Counted from the first letter of the stretch, positions 35,025-43,762 are shown. The stretch: 64,000 bases of DNA from Streptantibioticus ferralitis (GCF_029223525.1 NZ_JARHTQ010000019.1:1-64000); one strand, 5' to 3'. Notes: generated by a model not told the origin, from the letters alone. Translations and numbers: made by a program.

Positions 35025-35640
35025 TCAGGAACGGACCAAGGCCAGGACTTCGTCGCGCAGGTTGTCGACGGCGGCCTGGGTGGGGGCTTCGACGTTGAGC
35101 CTCAGCAGCGGTTCGGTGTTGGAAGGCCGGAGGTTGAACCAGCGGCCGTCGCCGAGGTTGACCGTCAGCCCGTCGAGCCGGTCGGTCGTCACGCCGTCGA
35201 ACTGCCGGTATGCCGCCTCGACTCCGTCCAGTTTGGATGGGACGTCGGCGACTTCGGAGTTGATCTCGCCGGAGGCGGCGTAGCGGGAGTAGTCGGCGAC
35301 CAGCTCGGACAGCGGCCGGTCCTGTTCGCCGAGAGCGGCCAGGACGTGCAGGGCGGTGAGCATGCCGGTGTCGGCACGCCAGAAGTCGCGGAAGTAGTAG
35401 TGGCCGGAGTGCTCTCCTCCGAAGACCGCCTCGTGCTCGGCCATCAGGGCCTTCATGAACGAATGGCCGACACGGGAGCGGATCGGGGTTCCGCCGTGCT
35501 CGCGGATGACTTCCACCGCGGCGGCGGAGGTGATGACGTTGTGCACGATGGCCGATCCGGGGTGTTTGGCCAGCTCGCGGGCGGCGACTAGGCCGACGAT
35601 CGCCGACGGGGAGACGGCTTGGCCCTTCTCGTCGATGAAG
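35025..35640 (-). pseudogene. Phosphomannomutase, C-terminal half only
   Basis: This matches residues about 247-450 of the complete mutase at 12310-13662, from FIDEKGQAVSPSAIVGL to the end. The phosphoserine loop and DGDADR metal loop are gone, so it is inactive. At 35640/35641 the sequence switches directly to the GHMP kinase gene; the GATGAAG/TGAGAG junction has little homology. The remaining coding sequence still has sugar-loop GGEHSGH and RPSNTEP. The deletion probably destroyed both genes at once. Confidence 0.85.
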
Positions 35641-36016
35641 TGAGAGCGGCGCTGGAGGACAGTCCGGCGGCCACCGGTAGTTCGGTGGAGGCGGTCAGCA
35701 CCAGCCCGGCGATCTGTTCGGCCTGCTTCAGGCTGACGCGGGCAGCGGCCTGCATGTGGTCCAAGACGTGCCCGTCGTAATGCCGTCCGGCGGCTTTGGC
35801 GACCGAGACCAGACGCGTGCGGAACAAGGGCGTTCCCGAGGTCAGGGCTAGGGCAGTGGAGCCCACAGCCCGCCATGCGGTCACCCGGGTTCGTAGCGGC
35901 ACAGCGGCGACCACGGAGGAGCCGCCAGTCATCCAGTCCAACGACTCCCCGGCCAAGCACAGGCGGCCGGGAACCGAGACGGTCACCGCCCGCCCGGCGA
36001 TGTCAGTGGTGGTCAT
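35641..36016 (-). pseudogene. GHMP-family sugar kinase, N-terminal part only
   Basis: The gene begins MTTTDIAGRAVTVSVPGRLC, with GHMP motif 1 (PGRLCLAGESLDWMTGG), and continues to motif 2 PVAAGLSSSAAL. It then breaks at the deletion into out-of-frame mutase sequence, with a stop at 35588. The ATG overlaps the radical SAM stop codon (ATGA), showing that the two were translationally coupled. Galactokinase, mevalonate kinase and heptose kinase families share these motifs; the sugar is unknown. Together with the copy-1 fragment, it defines the whole ancestral protein. Confidence 0.8.
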
Positions 36017-36930
36017 CGGCGGGTCTCCGGCAGGACCTGCGGGCAGGTGGCGCACCCCGGTGAGCGGGACCAGTCCGCCAGGGCGTGGCGCTCGCGCCAG
36101 TCGACCATGGTCGGGTGCATCCACAGCTCGGCCAAGGTGTGATCGGCGACGTTGCCGACCACGTACCGGTGGTGCTCGGTGACGTCGGGGACCACGTTGC
36201 AGCACATCTTCATCTGGCCGCGGAAGTCCACGCTGAGCGAGGTGTCGGTCATCTGGCACGGCGCGGTGCGCGTCGGGGCGGCCAGGGGGACAGCGGCGGT
36301 GCCGCCGCGGTCGTTGTAGGTGGCGATCGCCGGGCGGATGACCTCGACCTTCATCCCCCGCGCCGGGTCGATCCAGGTCGCGGCCAAGCCCTGGCGGACG
36401 CGGGTGAACTGCCAGTCCATGCCATCAAGGAGCTTGGTCTTGGTCAGCCAGCGCCGCAGCGCCTCGAAGGTGGGCAGGACGTTCGCTCGGTGGGGGTAGC
36501 GGGTGACGCGCAGGTACTTCACGCCCTCCTCACCCAGCCGTTCCACAGTGGTGCGGCTGAGCAGGTCGCCGTTGGTGTAGATCGCAGGGCTGGCCTCGGG
36601 GATGTCGCGGCGAACCTGGGCGATCTCGTCGAACAGGCGGGGGTTGGCCAGCGGCTCGTTGTAGTTGTGGAAGGCGAAGAACCCGGCGAACCCTGCGGTT
36701 GCGAGTTCTGCGGTGATCTTGGCGAACAGGTGCCAGTCCATCAGCTGCTGGGCACGGCGGGCGGTGGTGTGTTCGTTGGGGCACCACGAACAGGTGCGGT
36801 TGCAGTACCTAGACGTCTCGATGTCCACGTACCGAAGGCCCGCAAGGGGGCGTTCCTCGGTCGGGGCTGGGTGTGCGTGCGCGGCGACGAGTGGCAGTAA
36901 CGGTCGTTGGTGGTCGGCGGGTTCGGGCAC
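36013..36930 (-). CDS. Radical SAM/SPASM-domain protein
   Basis: A 305-residue protein with the radical SAM cluster motif CNRTCSWC (Cys43, Cys47, Cys50 approximately) followed by FHNYNEPL and AIYTNGDLL. A short SPASM-like C-terminal Cys set (CQM, CCN, CATC) could bind an auxiliary iron-sulfur cluster. It may modify a peptide or a sugar; family members include peptide maturases and sugar-modifying enzymes. GTG 36930 has GGAGGA upstream. Its stop overlaps the kinase start, so it belonged to a kinase and mutase operon. Confidence 0.85.
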   Translation of the reverse strand: MPEPADHQRPLLPLVAAHAHPAPTEERPLAGLRYVDIETSRYCNRTCSWCPNEHTTARRAQQLMDWHLFAKITAELATAGFAGFFAFHNYNEPLANPRLFDEIAQVRRDIPEASPAIYTNGDLLSRTTVERLGEEGVKYLRVTRYPHRANVLPTFEALRRWLTKTKLLDGMDWQFTRVRQGLAATWIDPARGMKVEVIRPAIATYNDRGGTAAVPLAAPTRTAPCQMTDTSLSVDFRGQMKMCCNVVPDVTEHHRYVVGNVADHTLAELWMHPTMVDWRERHALADWSRSPGCATCPQVLPETRR

Positions 36931-37056
36931 AGCTGTCCTCCATCAGGTGGGCAGGTGAAAACGGGCGGAAAGGGACCAGGTGGGTGCTTGGGCCTGCCCG
37001 GCCGGGAGAAGGCCGCCCATCCCGACCGGGCAGGGTTCTTCGGGGGCGCCGGGGCG

Positions 37057-37428
37057 TCAGCCGGGCTGCGGGCCGGGGCCCGGCCCGGCGCCGAACAGCA
37101 CCGTGGCGAGCGGGACGGTGCCGGTGGGGTCGGACAACACCCGCACAGCCGCCTCCAGCCGAGCTGGATCGAGGCGGTAGTGCCTGACCGCCGCGTCCGC
37201 CAGGGCCTGGGCCAAGCGGTGTTGGAGGAAGGCTTCGTAGCGGTGCTTGGCGACCGCGGCCACGAGGGCTTCCGGCGAGGCGAAGGCGGTGCGGCGCATG
37301 GTCTGGTCCGGACCCGTGCCATAGGTCATCCACACCACGACCTCACGGGTGCCTTCGCGGTACTCCACCTGGAACGGCAACTGCCGCGGGGTCGTCTCCG
37401 GTAAGGGTTCCTGGGGGCGCTCACTCAT
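37057..37428 (-). CDS. Small conserved-looking protein of unknown function (123 aa)
   Basis: A 123-residue soluble protein starting MSERPQEPLPETTPRQLPFQ, with a beta-rich core (VEYREGTREVVVWMTYG) and helices (HRYEAFLQHRLAQALADAAV), and a Pro/Gly-rich end. Its ATG lies within the end of the preceding gene (8-bp overlap), so the two are coupled. It is part of the leftward operon that continues into radical SAM and kinase genes. I do not recognise the family. No Cys-rich or precursor-peptide features are seen. Confidence 0.6.
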   Translation of the reverse strand: MSERPQEPLPETTPRQLPFQVEYREGTREVVVWMTYGTGPDQTMRRTAFASPEALVAAVAKHRYEAFLQHRLAQALADAAVRHYRLDPARLEAAVRVLSDPTGTVPLATVLFGAGPGPGPQPG

Positions 37429-37678
37429 CGTCTGCAGCGCAGGCCTTCGCTCGCTTGCTGATGAGCTGCTCGAACTGGATGGCGTACAGCTCGACTTGAG
37501 CCGGGGTGAGCACGAGAACCGAGGATGTGGTGCGGCCGTCGGTGTGGTGCAGTTCGATGTCGAGGGCGGCCTGCTGCGCGCGGTGGTCGTAGGCCGCGTC
37601 CCGCTTGGCCGGGGTCGCGTGGGTGACCGAGGCGGCCTGTGTGTCGGGTGCGGAGGTGGCGTGGTCTGGCTCATGCAT
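37421..37678 (-). CDS. Small protein of unknown function (85 aa)
   Basis: An 85-residue protein from ATG 37678 (MHEPDHATSAPDTQAASVTH). A disordered N-terminal third is followed by a basic and then beta/alpha region (ALDIELHHTDGRTTSSVLVL, TPAQVELYAIQFEQLISK). It is the first gene of the leftward operon and divergent from the XRE regulator. It could be a binding partner or a peptide substrate for the radical SAM protein, but nothing in the sequence proves this. It is absent from copy 1 through deletion. Confidence 0.55.
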   Translation of the reverse strand: MHEPDHATSAPDTQAASVTHATPAKRDAAYDHRAQQAALDIELHHTDGRTTSSVLVLTPAQVELYAIQFEQLISKRAKACAADDE

Positions 37679-37797
37679 CGTTCTCACCCCTTGGTGACAG
37701 TGATGGCGGCCCGGCCGTCTGCCGGGCCGCCCACGGCCGACAGGACACCGCAACCGGCACCGGGCTGGGAGGGACGGCAGGCGAGCGCGTAACCGGT

Positions 37798-37823
37798 TTG
37801 CACACGGCGTAAATGGCGTGCAA
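37798..37823. promoter_or_regulatory. Inverted repeat in the divergent XRE/operon promoter region
   Basis: TTGCAC at 37798-37803 and GTGCAA at 37818-37823 form an inverted pair within the 200-bp gap between the small-protein operon and the XRE regulator. A nearby GTTG/CAAC-rich stretch continues to about 37860. This is a plausible binding site for the regulator. The arms are short, so the support is modest. Confidence 0.35.
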
Positions 37824-37878
37824 CGCCTCGCGTTGATGGGTGGTTTGGCGCAACAATGCGGCGCGGAGGTGACCCGCC

Positions 37879-39264
37879 GTGGACGGCACCCATCCGATCT
37901 GGCACTCAACCCCGATGCACGACGCCCTGGCGCGCCACGATGTGGGGGCGGTGGTCCGGTTGGCTCGCCGCGCGGCAGACGTCACCCTCGCCGACCTCGG
38001 CCAGGCCGTCGGCTACACCGCCGCCTCCCTGTCCCGCATGGAACGCGGCAAGCAGCCCATGCGGGACGTGGTGCTGCTCCAGCGGATCGCGGAAGTCCTG
38101 GAGATTCCGCCCCACTTGCTCGGGCTCGCGCCCCGACACGAGCAGCAGCCTCCCGCCGCAGCTGCACGGCCGCTGGGGGCCACTAGGGTGGTGCTGGAGC
38201 CGATGGGCGAGGAGGGTGAGGACCCGGTGCGACGCCGCAATCTGCTGGCCTCCGTGGCTGGGGCCGTCACCAGCGCGGTCTTCGGGCCCAGCCCGACCGG
38301 CTCCGCCCGCACCCTCGGGCCTCCCAGCCTGGCGGGGCTGGAAGACCTCCTGCTGTACCGGCGGCAACCCATCGTGCGCGGCCCGGACCCGACGCCCACC
38401 ACGGTCGGCGCGGCGGTGGAGGAAGCCCGGCGTGATTTCAGCGCCTGCCGCTACGAGACCCTCGCCCGCGCCCTCCCCGGCCGGATCGCGCTCGCCCAGG
38501 CCCTGGGCACCGACGGGCACACCGAGCGGGCGGCCACCGCGGTCGCCGAGCTGTACAACACCGCAACCAGGCTGTGCATCAAGCTCGGTGAAGACGGCCT
38601 GGCAGCCGTCACCGCCGACCGGGCGCTGACCGCCGCGTTCAACGGAGCGGACGCGCTGACCGTGGCGGAGGCCCACCGCATGGTCTCCTCCGCCTGGCGC
38701 CGCCAGGGCCACTACGCCCGCGCCACCGACGTCGCCGTCACCGCAGCCCAACACCTGGCCACCGACCGCACCTCGGACGAGACAGAACGCCTGTCGGTGC
38801 AGGGGAACTTGTACGCCACAGCCGCCTACACCGCCGCCAAGCAAGGCGACCGGCACACCGCGCACCAGCTGATCGCCGAGGCCCACGCCACCGCCGCACG
38901 CCTTGGCCATGACGAGTTGGCGCGTGGAAGCGTCTTTGGGCCCAGCCAGGTCCTGCTGCACCAGATCTCGATCAGTCACCTGCTCGGTGACGCGGGCCAA
39001 GCCATCGAACACGCCCGCCACGTCAACGTCGCCGCTTTGCCCACCACCGAACGCCAGGCCCGGTACTGGATCGACGTCGCCCGTGCTTTTGACCAATGGG
39101 GCAAGCCAGAGCGCTGCTACCGCGCCCTGCTGGCTGCCGAGCACGCCGCACCCCAGGAAGTGCGCCGCAGCTCGGTGCGGACCATGACCGCCAACCTGAT
39201 GCGGCACGACCACATCCTTCCCGGGGTGCGGTCGTTCGCCGCCCGTGTCGGCGCCCTCACCTAG
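37879..39264 (+). CDS. XRE-family regulator with helical-repeat sensor region
   Basis: A 461-residue regulator. The N-terminal XRE helix-turn-helix spans residues about 24-78 (VVRLARRAADVTLADLGQAV, then YTAASLSRMERGKQPMRDVV). A linker contains the twin-Arg-like PVRRRNLLASVAGA, common in Streptomyces regulators of this type. The remaining 270 residues are tetratricopeptide-like helices (ERAATAVAELYNTATRLCIK; MVSSAWRRQGHYARATDVAV). Such proteins resemble peptide-responsive regulators. GTG 37879 has GGAGG upstream. It diverges from the small-protein/radical SAM operon and probably controls it. Copy 1 retains only the sensor part. Confidence 0.85.
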   Translation: MDGTHPIWHSTPMHDALARHDVGAVVRLARRAADVTLADLGQAVGYTAASLSRMERGKQPMRDVVLLQRIAEVLEIPPHLLGLAPRHEQQPPAAAARPLGATRVVLEPMGEEGEDPVRRRNLLASVAGAVTSAVFGPSPTGSARTLGPPSLAGLEDLLLYRRQPIVRGPDPTPTTVGAAVEEARRDFSACRYETLARALPGRIALAQALGTDGHTERAATAVAELYNTATRLCIKLGEDGLAAVTADRALTAAFNGADALTVAEAHRMVSSAWRRQGHYARATDVAVTAAQHLATDRTSDETERLSVQGNLYATAAYTAAKQGDRHTAHQLIAEAHATAARLGHDELARGSVFGPSQVLLHQISISHLLGDAGQAIEHARHVNVAALPTTERQARYWIDVARAFDQWGKPERCYRALLAAEHAAPQEVRRSSVRTMTANLMRHDHILPGVRSFAARVGALT

Positions 39265-39455
39265 TACAGGGCTTCGCCCATCCGGGAGTTTCCCTATCCC
39301 ACCGGGTGCGGTAGCTCAGGTGCCCTGTGCGCAGGAAGCACCTGTGCCTGATGGCGTGCAGCCTTTCCCTCCCTGTGTCTGTCCTGCCGTGCCAAAGACG
39401 GTGTTCTCAGTGTCTTCCCTACGGTTGTGACCAGGAGGGTTTGGGTGGCGTGTAT

Positions 39456-39477
39456 GTGGGATGGGATCCCATCTCGC
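39456..39477. promoter_or_regulatory. Palindrome upstream of the winged-helix gene, copy 2
   Basis: This is the counterpart of the perfect palindrome at 17681-17702. Here the central GATGGGATCCCATC is exact and the outer bases are mismatched. It lies in the 275-bp non-coding block 39292-39566, conserved between copies, about 93 bp upstream of the winged-helix gene. No protein frame of quality is seen in the block. Confidence 0.4.
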
Positions 39478-39569
39478 TGGTTTCGGGAAACCCCCTCGTT
39501 CACTCGCCTAGGTGACGGTGTGGCCCATGATTAGGAAGATCCGCATCGGCGCCATTAGGGTCACGCACT

Positions 39570-40187
39570 GTGGCCTCGATGACTTCTTGGGCCGATGCCC
39601 TCCGTCGCCATACACCCGACCAACTCCGCATCGCACTACGGCAAGAGAAGGAGCAGGCCGAGGAAAAGGCGCGTGTGCTCGGCGAAATGCTCAGCACGCT
39701 GGACCTCATTGTCGGCAGCGACGAGCAGTGGCAGAACGTCAATCTCATGGGCCCTGCCTCCTCACCGACGCAGACCGCCGCCAGCCCACTTTTCAGTGAC
39801 GCGGCCGCCGGCCCGCAGGATGTGGCTGCTGGTGCGCAGGGGCTCGCCAACCGAGCTGACATGGCATTCGATGCCTTCAGCGACGCGGGCGCTGGCATCC
39901 CGCCGCAGCGGCCAGCGCCTGCCAAGGAGACATCCGACAAGGCCACACCGAAGACGCGTCGGGAATGGATCATCGCCTTGATGCTGGCTGCGCCGCAGCG
40001 CTGGTGGTCGGCCCTCGACCTGTGCGTCGAGATCGGTGTAGACGGTCACCGCAAACTGCGCGGCATCCTCAGCGACATGGTGCGCCAAGGCCAGCTCATC
40101 AAGCACAAGGAGCCCGGCCGTAAGCACGTCTTCTACCGACTGGCACCCGAATTCGCCCGGCAGCAGGAGGCACCCGTGAGCGGATAG
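39570..40187 (+). CDS. Coiled-coil/winged-helix protein, copy 2
   Basis: A 205-residue paralogue of the protein at 17795-18412, with the same layout: an N-terminal charged helix (ALRQEKEQAEEKARVLGEML), an Ala/Gly-rich middle with several substitutions, and a C-terminal winged-helix (ALDLCVEIGVDGHRKLRGIL). Both copies remain in frame although neighbouring genes have decayed, suggesting selection. The function is unknown; it may regulate the module or its own gene through the upstream palindrome. A hairpin terminator follows 12 bp after the stop. Confidence 0.6.
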   Translation: MASMTSWADALRRHTPDQLRIALRQEKEQAEEKARVLGEMLSTLDLIVGSDEQWQNVNLMGPASSPTQTAASPLFSDAAAGPQDVAAGAQGLANRADMAFDAFSDAGAGIPPQRPAPAKETSDKATPKTRREWIIALMLAAPQRWWSALDLCVEIGVDGHRKLRGILSDMVRQGQLIKHKEPGRKHVFYRLAPEFARQQEAPVSG

Positions 40188-40199
40188 CCCACAAAAGCA

Positions 40200-40230
40200 G
40201 GCACCTCCGGGATTGCCGCCCGGAGGTGCC
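40200..40230 (+). terminator. Intrinsic-type hairpin after the winged-helix gene, copy 2
   Basis: GGCACCTCCGGG pairs with CCCGGAGGTGCC over a 7-base loop, identical in its arms to the hairpin at 18426-18456. The conserved arms and the single loop difference support a functional stem. Confidence 0.75.
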
Positions 40231-40395
40231 CCTCAAACGAGGCCACCAGAAGGTGCCTCAAAAACGAGTTCACCGATCTGCACCTTGCGAGCTGCATTTC
40301 ACGGGTCACGTCGCGTTGCGAGCGTAGCACCAGGTTCATTCCGCGCACCGTGCCGTGTCACCCGAACGTGTGCCCTTTTCAAGGGCGTTGGGCGG

Positions 40396-40731
40396 TCATG
40401 GCGTTTGTTGCTGCTGTTCTTCCGCGTTGCGCGCGTGCTCGCGGCGCGGCCACAAGTCCACTTTCAACGCCGCTTCCAGGCGCGCGATGGCGCCGAAGTC
40501 CGGCAGCGTGCGCCCCTTCAGCGTGCGCTCGATCGTGCGGCGACTGACCCCACAGGTCCGCTCGATCGCGAACGGGTTCAACCCTCGCTCGCCGATGACG
40601 GCGCGCAGCTGGCGGGTGAACGCCTGCGCGTAGACCGCGCTGACCGGGGCGTCATCGCGCAGCCGCCCGTCCGGCCATTGCCCCTCGGCCAGGTAACTGG
40701 CGGGGGCGTCGTCTCCATGGCTGCGCGGCAC
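40396..40731 (-). CDS. XRE-type helix-turn-helix regulator of the recombination module, copy 2
   Basis: A 111-residue paralogue of 18595-18930. The helix-turn-helix (FAIERTCGVSRRTIERTLKG) and LPDFGAIARLEAALKVDLWP are kept. GTG 40731 is the start shared by both copies; a much longer upstream frame runs over the operator and the divergent gene and is not credible. It diverges from the recombinase-like/transposase pair and likely represses them. The Glu/Gln C-terminal tail is conserved. Confidence 0.7.
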   Translation of the reverse strand: MPRSHGDDAPASYLAEGQWPDGRLRDDAPVSAVYAQAFTRQLRAVIGERGLNPFAIERTCGVSRRTIERTLKGRTLPDFGAIARLEAALKVDLWPRREHARNAEEQQQQTP

Positions 40732-40812
40732 AACCCCACGGTAACCGCGGCAGGAGCACGCATCCCTTGCCTCGTCCGGGATTGTGACGCGAACAGCCTT
40801 CCGAACATCAAT

Positions 40813-40856
40813 CGAACATGGAAAAATAGTGGACCTATAAGACCACTCCGTGTTCG
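40813..40856. promoter_or_regulatory. Operator-like inverted repeat in the divergent promoter, copy 2
   Basis: CGAACATGGA at 40813-40822 pairs with TCCGTGTTCG at 40847-40856 with one mismatch. AGTGG and CCACT lie as inner inverted arms around CTATAAG. The layout is the same as at 19012-19054, where the arms are perfect. Confidence 0.6.
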
Positions 40857-40868
40857 GGGGAGACGCTC

Positions 40869-41840
40869 GTGCCGCGTCCGCTCGTCCTGGGGGGGGTGGT
40901 GGTGACCGACGTGCCCACCGCCATCGCCCTGTATGAACCCCGAAGGCTGCCCCTGGCCGCCTGGCTTCAGGTCGCATCCTTCGCCCGCGCCTCGGTAACC
41001 GCCTTCGAGCCCGCATCACCCTGGGCCGCCGTGCAGTACCTGTCCACCACCGCCCAGTTCAGCGTGTGGGCGCTTGCCGAGTATCTGCCCTTGCAGGCCG
41101 AGGAGTTGTTCACCCCCGACGTCGTCGAGCGCTTCACCGCGGTCGGCATGCCCACGCTGCAAGAGTCCTCGCGGCGCACACACCGCTCACGCCTGGCCAC
41201 GATGGGCAGGAAGATCACCCGGCGCGCGCCATGGCCGCCGCAGCAGGCCGCACTGCCCCGCAACCGCCTGGCCCCTCCCTACTCCGAGGAGGAAGTGGCC
41301 GCGTACTTCGAGGTCGCCGAGCAACAACCCACCGGCGCGCGGACCCGAGCCGCCTTCGGGCTGCTCGCCGGCGGGCTCGGCGCAGGGCTCATGCCGGGCG
41401 AGCACCTGATCATCACCGGCTCGTCCGTCACCCGCAATGTGGACGACGTCACCGTCCTCAACATCGCCGGTACCAGGGCGCGGCCTATCCCGATATTGGC
41501 TGCCTACGCGCCGTTGGTGCGCACCTTGGCCGCCCGCTTCCCCGACGAGCCGCTCATCGGCACGACCGGACGAAAGAGTAAGAACCGTCTCAACCAGTTG
41601 GTCAGCCGGATCGAAGTGCCCGCACGGCTTCCCGCCCTGACCGCACCCCGCCTGCGCACCACCTGGCTGGTGACCTTGATGACCGCGGGGATACCACTGC
41701 CGGAACTACTGGCCGTCGCCGGTTTGGCCAGCACCGGCACCCTGGTCGATCTTCTGCCGCACGTTCCCCGCCTCTCCGCACAGGACGCCGCCCAGCGGAT
41801 CGCCGATGCCCTCGCCCATGCGCCTGGGGCCGCCCGGTGA
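40869..41840 (+). CDS. Degenerate tyrosine-recombinase-like protein
   Basis: A 323-residue protein with a recombinase-like core. The segment FGLLAGGLGAGLMPGEHLII matches box I, but the catalytic Arg is Met175. The box II segment RLRTTWLVTLMTAGIPLPEL matches the HxxR helix with Arg263 kept and His replaced by Pro260. The GH position is Gly285-Leu286 and the nucleophilic Tyr is Leu296 (TLVDLLPHV). It therefore cannot cut DNA by the usual mechanism, but may bind it. GTGA overlap with the transposase gene indicates coupled translation, suggesting an accessory DNA-binding role in transposition. Confidence 0.75.
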   Translation: MPRPLVLGGVVVTDVPTAIALYEPRRLPLAAWLQVASFARASVTAFEPASPWAAVQYLSTTAQFSVWALAEYLPLQAEELFTPDVVERFTAVGMPTLQESSRRTHRSRLATMGRKITRRAPWPPQQAALPRNRLAPPYSEEEVAAYFEVAEQQPTGARTRAAFGLLAGGLGAGLMPGEHLIITGSSVTRNVDDVTVLNIAGTRARPIPILAAYAPLVRTLAARFPDEPLIGTTGRKSKNRLNQLVSRIEVPARLPALTAPRLRTTWLVTLMTAGIPLPELLAVAGLASTGTLVDLLPHVPRLSAQDAAQRIADALAHAPGAAR

Positions 41841-43573
41841 GCGACCCTGCCCGCTTGGTGCCCCTGCACCGCACAGGCCTGCGCAAGCTCACCCTCGAAC
41901 AAGCCGTCCGCCGCGCCCAGTTGCTGGTCGACCGCTCCGGCCTCCTGCCCGCGGTCCAAGCGCACCTTCATGCCGAGACCGGTGCGCCACGGGAATTCAC
42001 CGCCCGCGCCCTCCTCGTAGGGCTGGCCACACACGCACTACGCCTAGGCGAGATGCACCTGACGAAAGTGCTGTCCACCCTCGCCGACCTTTCCCCCTCC
42101 GCCCGTCACGACCTAGGACTGAGCGAGGAAGCCGCCACCTACCGGATGCTCTGGCACGCCTTCACCGGCCTCAACCGCGCCCTGGAAACCGGCTCCTTGG
42201 CGATCCCGCACAACCACCACTGGGTCAACCGCGCCACCGGTGAGCTGTTGCCCTGCCCGGCGCACTGCCCCCACCAGCCCATCACCACAGGAGAGTTCGT
42301 CGGCCGTCTCCTCGATGCCTCCGTGCCCGACAGCCTGCAACTCACCGGAGTACTGGCCATCGACTCCACGGACTTCGAAACCTGGGCCAGGCGCCGCTCG
42401 TGGAACCGTGCCCCCGACGTGGACCCCGACCACCTGCCCGTCCAAGACGACGAGACCCACGACGACAAGCGGCTCCCTAACGAGCCCACCTGGCCCCGAA
42501 TCGGCCACGACGGGCGTGCCCAGCACACCGTCGACTGGGACGCCCGCGAGGGCTACCGCTCAGGCACCAACGGAGGGCGCGGTCAGGTCTTTTGCGGCTT
42601 CGACCTCCACCTGGCCGTCAACGCCCGCACCACCACCGGCCCCGAAGTCCCCTTCGTCTTCACCGGCCTGCACCTGGCCCCGGCCGGATCCCACAAGGGC
42701 GAAGCCGGAATCGCCCTCATTGACCAGGTCCGCGCCCGCCGCCCCGACCAGCCGCCGATCACTGAGGTCCTAGCCGACCGCGGCTACTCCTACTGCACCC
42801 CCGCACGCTGGGCCCACCCCGTCCGCGCCCGAGGCATCGAAGCGACCATCGACCTGCACCCCAACCAGCGCGGACAGCACCCCGGCCCCATCCCCGGCAC
42901 CGTCATCATCGACGGCACCCTGTTCACCGACGCCCTACCCCCACCCCTGCGGCGCCTACCGGGCTTTCCCATCGGCATGGCCAAGGAGGACAAGGCTGCA
43001 CTCCACCAGCGTTACGACCAGCGCGCCGCCTACGCCTTCACCCCACACAGCCGCCCCGACATCGACGGCTACCAGCGCTTCAAAGGCCCCGCCGTCGCCA
43101 AACGCGTCCGCTGCCCGAACTACCCCCCATCCCTGCGCCTGCCTCACGACCGCCCGACCACCCGCTGCGCCCGCGGGATGCCCTGCGCGTGCGGCAAGAC
43201 GATCACCCTCGGCCCCCAGGACATGGCCTGGACCCGGCAGCGCACCGTGTGGGGCACCAGCGCATGGGCCGCCGACTACGGACGGCGCTCCGCCGTCGAA
43301 TCCGGCAACGCCGAGATCAAGACCCACCGACTCCACATCGACCGCGGATTCACCCGCGTCATGGGCACCCTCAAGAACACCCTCCTGCTGGCCTTCGCCA
43401 TCGCAGGCCTCAATGTGGTGCTGCTTCGTGACTGGCACGCCAAGCGCCAGCGCCCCGACCCCTGGGCCACCCTGACCGGCGAGCCTGAGCAGCCCCGTAA
43501 GACCCGGCGGACCGGGACCAAGCGCCGGACCACCACTCTCGCCACCCTGACCGCGGGCGAGCCCCCAGGCTGA
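41837..43573 (+). CDS. DDE transposase, intact
   Basis: A 578-residue transposase. Likely catalytic residues are Asp176 (GVLAIDSTDFE), Asp314 (VLADRGYSY) and Glu488 (SAVESGNAEIKTHR), in the order and spacing of DDE transposases of the IS4/IS1182-like type. Between Asp314 and Glu488 is a Cys-rich insert (CPNYPP, CARGMPCACGK), possibly a zinc site. The C-terminus is basic. It starts at GTG 41837, overlapping the recombinase-like gene. Copy 1 is frameshifted. I do not recognise the exact IS family. Confidence 0.8.
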   Translation: MSDPARLVPLHRTGLRKLTLEQAVRRAQLLVDRSGLLPAVQAHLHAETGAPREFTARALLVGLATHALRLGEMHLTKVLSTLADLSPSARHDLGLSEEAATYRMLWHAFTGLNRALETGSLAIPHNHHWVNRATGELLPCPAHCPHQPITTGEFVGRLLDASVPDSLQLTGVLAIDSTDFETWARRRSWNRAPDVDPDHLPVQDDETHDDKRLPNEPTWPRIGHDGRAQHTVDWDAREGYRSGTNGGRGQVFCGFDLHLAVNARTTTGPEVPFVFTGLHLAPAGSHKGEAGIALIDQVRARRPDQPPITEVLADRGYSYCTPARWAHPVRARGIEATIDLHPNQRGQHPGPIPGTVIIDGTLFTDALPPPLRRLPGFPIGMAKEDKAALHQRYDQRAAYAFTPHSRPDIDGYQRFKGPAVAKRVRCPNYPPSLRLPHDRPTTRCARGMPCACGKTITLGPQDMAWTRQRTVWGTSAWAADYGRRSAVESGNAEIKTHRLHIDRGFTRVMGTLKNTLLLAFAIAGLNVVLLRDWHAKRQRPDPWATLTGEPEQPRKTRRTGTKRRTTTLATLTAGEPPG

Positions 43574-43762
43574 CCTACCCCAGCCCCCGCGATCACCACC
43601 CGAGCACGCAGCGCGGCCCCGCCCTGCCCGGAATCAGGCCAGAGATCAAGAAAACGTCCCGCCACGGGCTGGGTCGAACGCCTACCGACAGGACAAACGT
43701 GCGAAAATCGTCACAACGGGCCGCCATGCGCCCCTCGCGGTACCCGCACCCAGACACAACGA

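Noticed and set aside
37421-37678. The 85-residue protein as a RiPP precursor for the radical SAM enzyme
   Set aside because: There is no leader/core pattern, no repeated core, and only one Cys near the end. The possibility stays open but is not supported enough to call.
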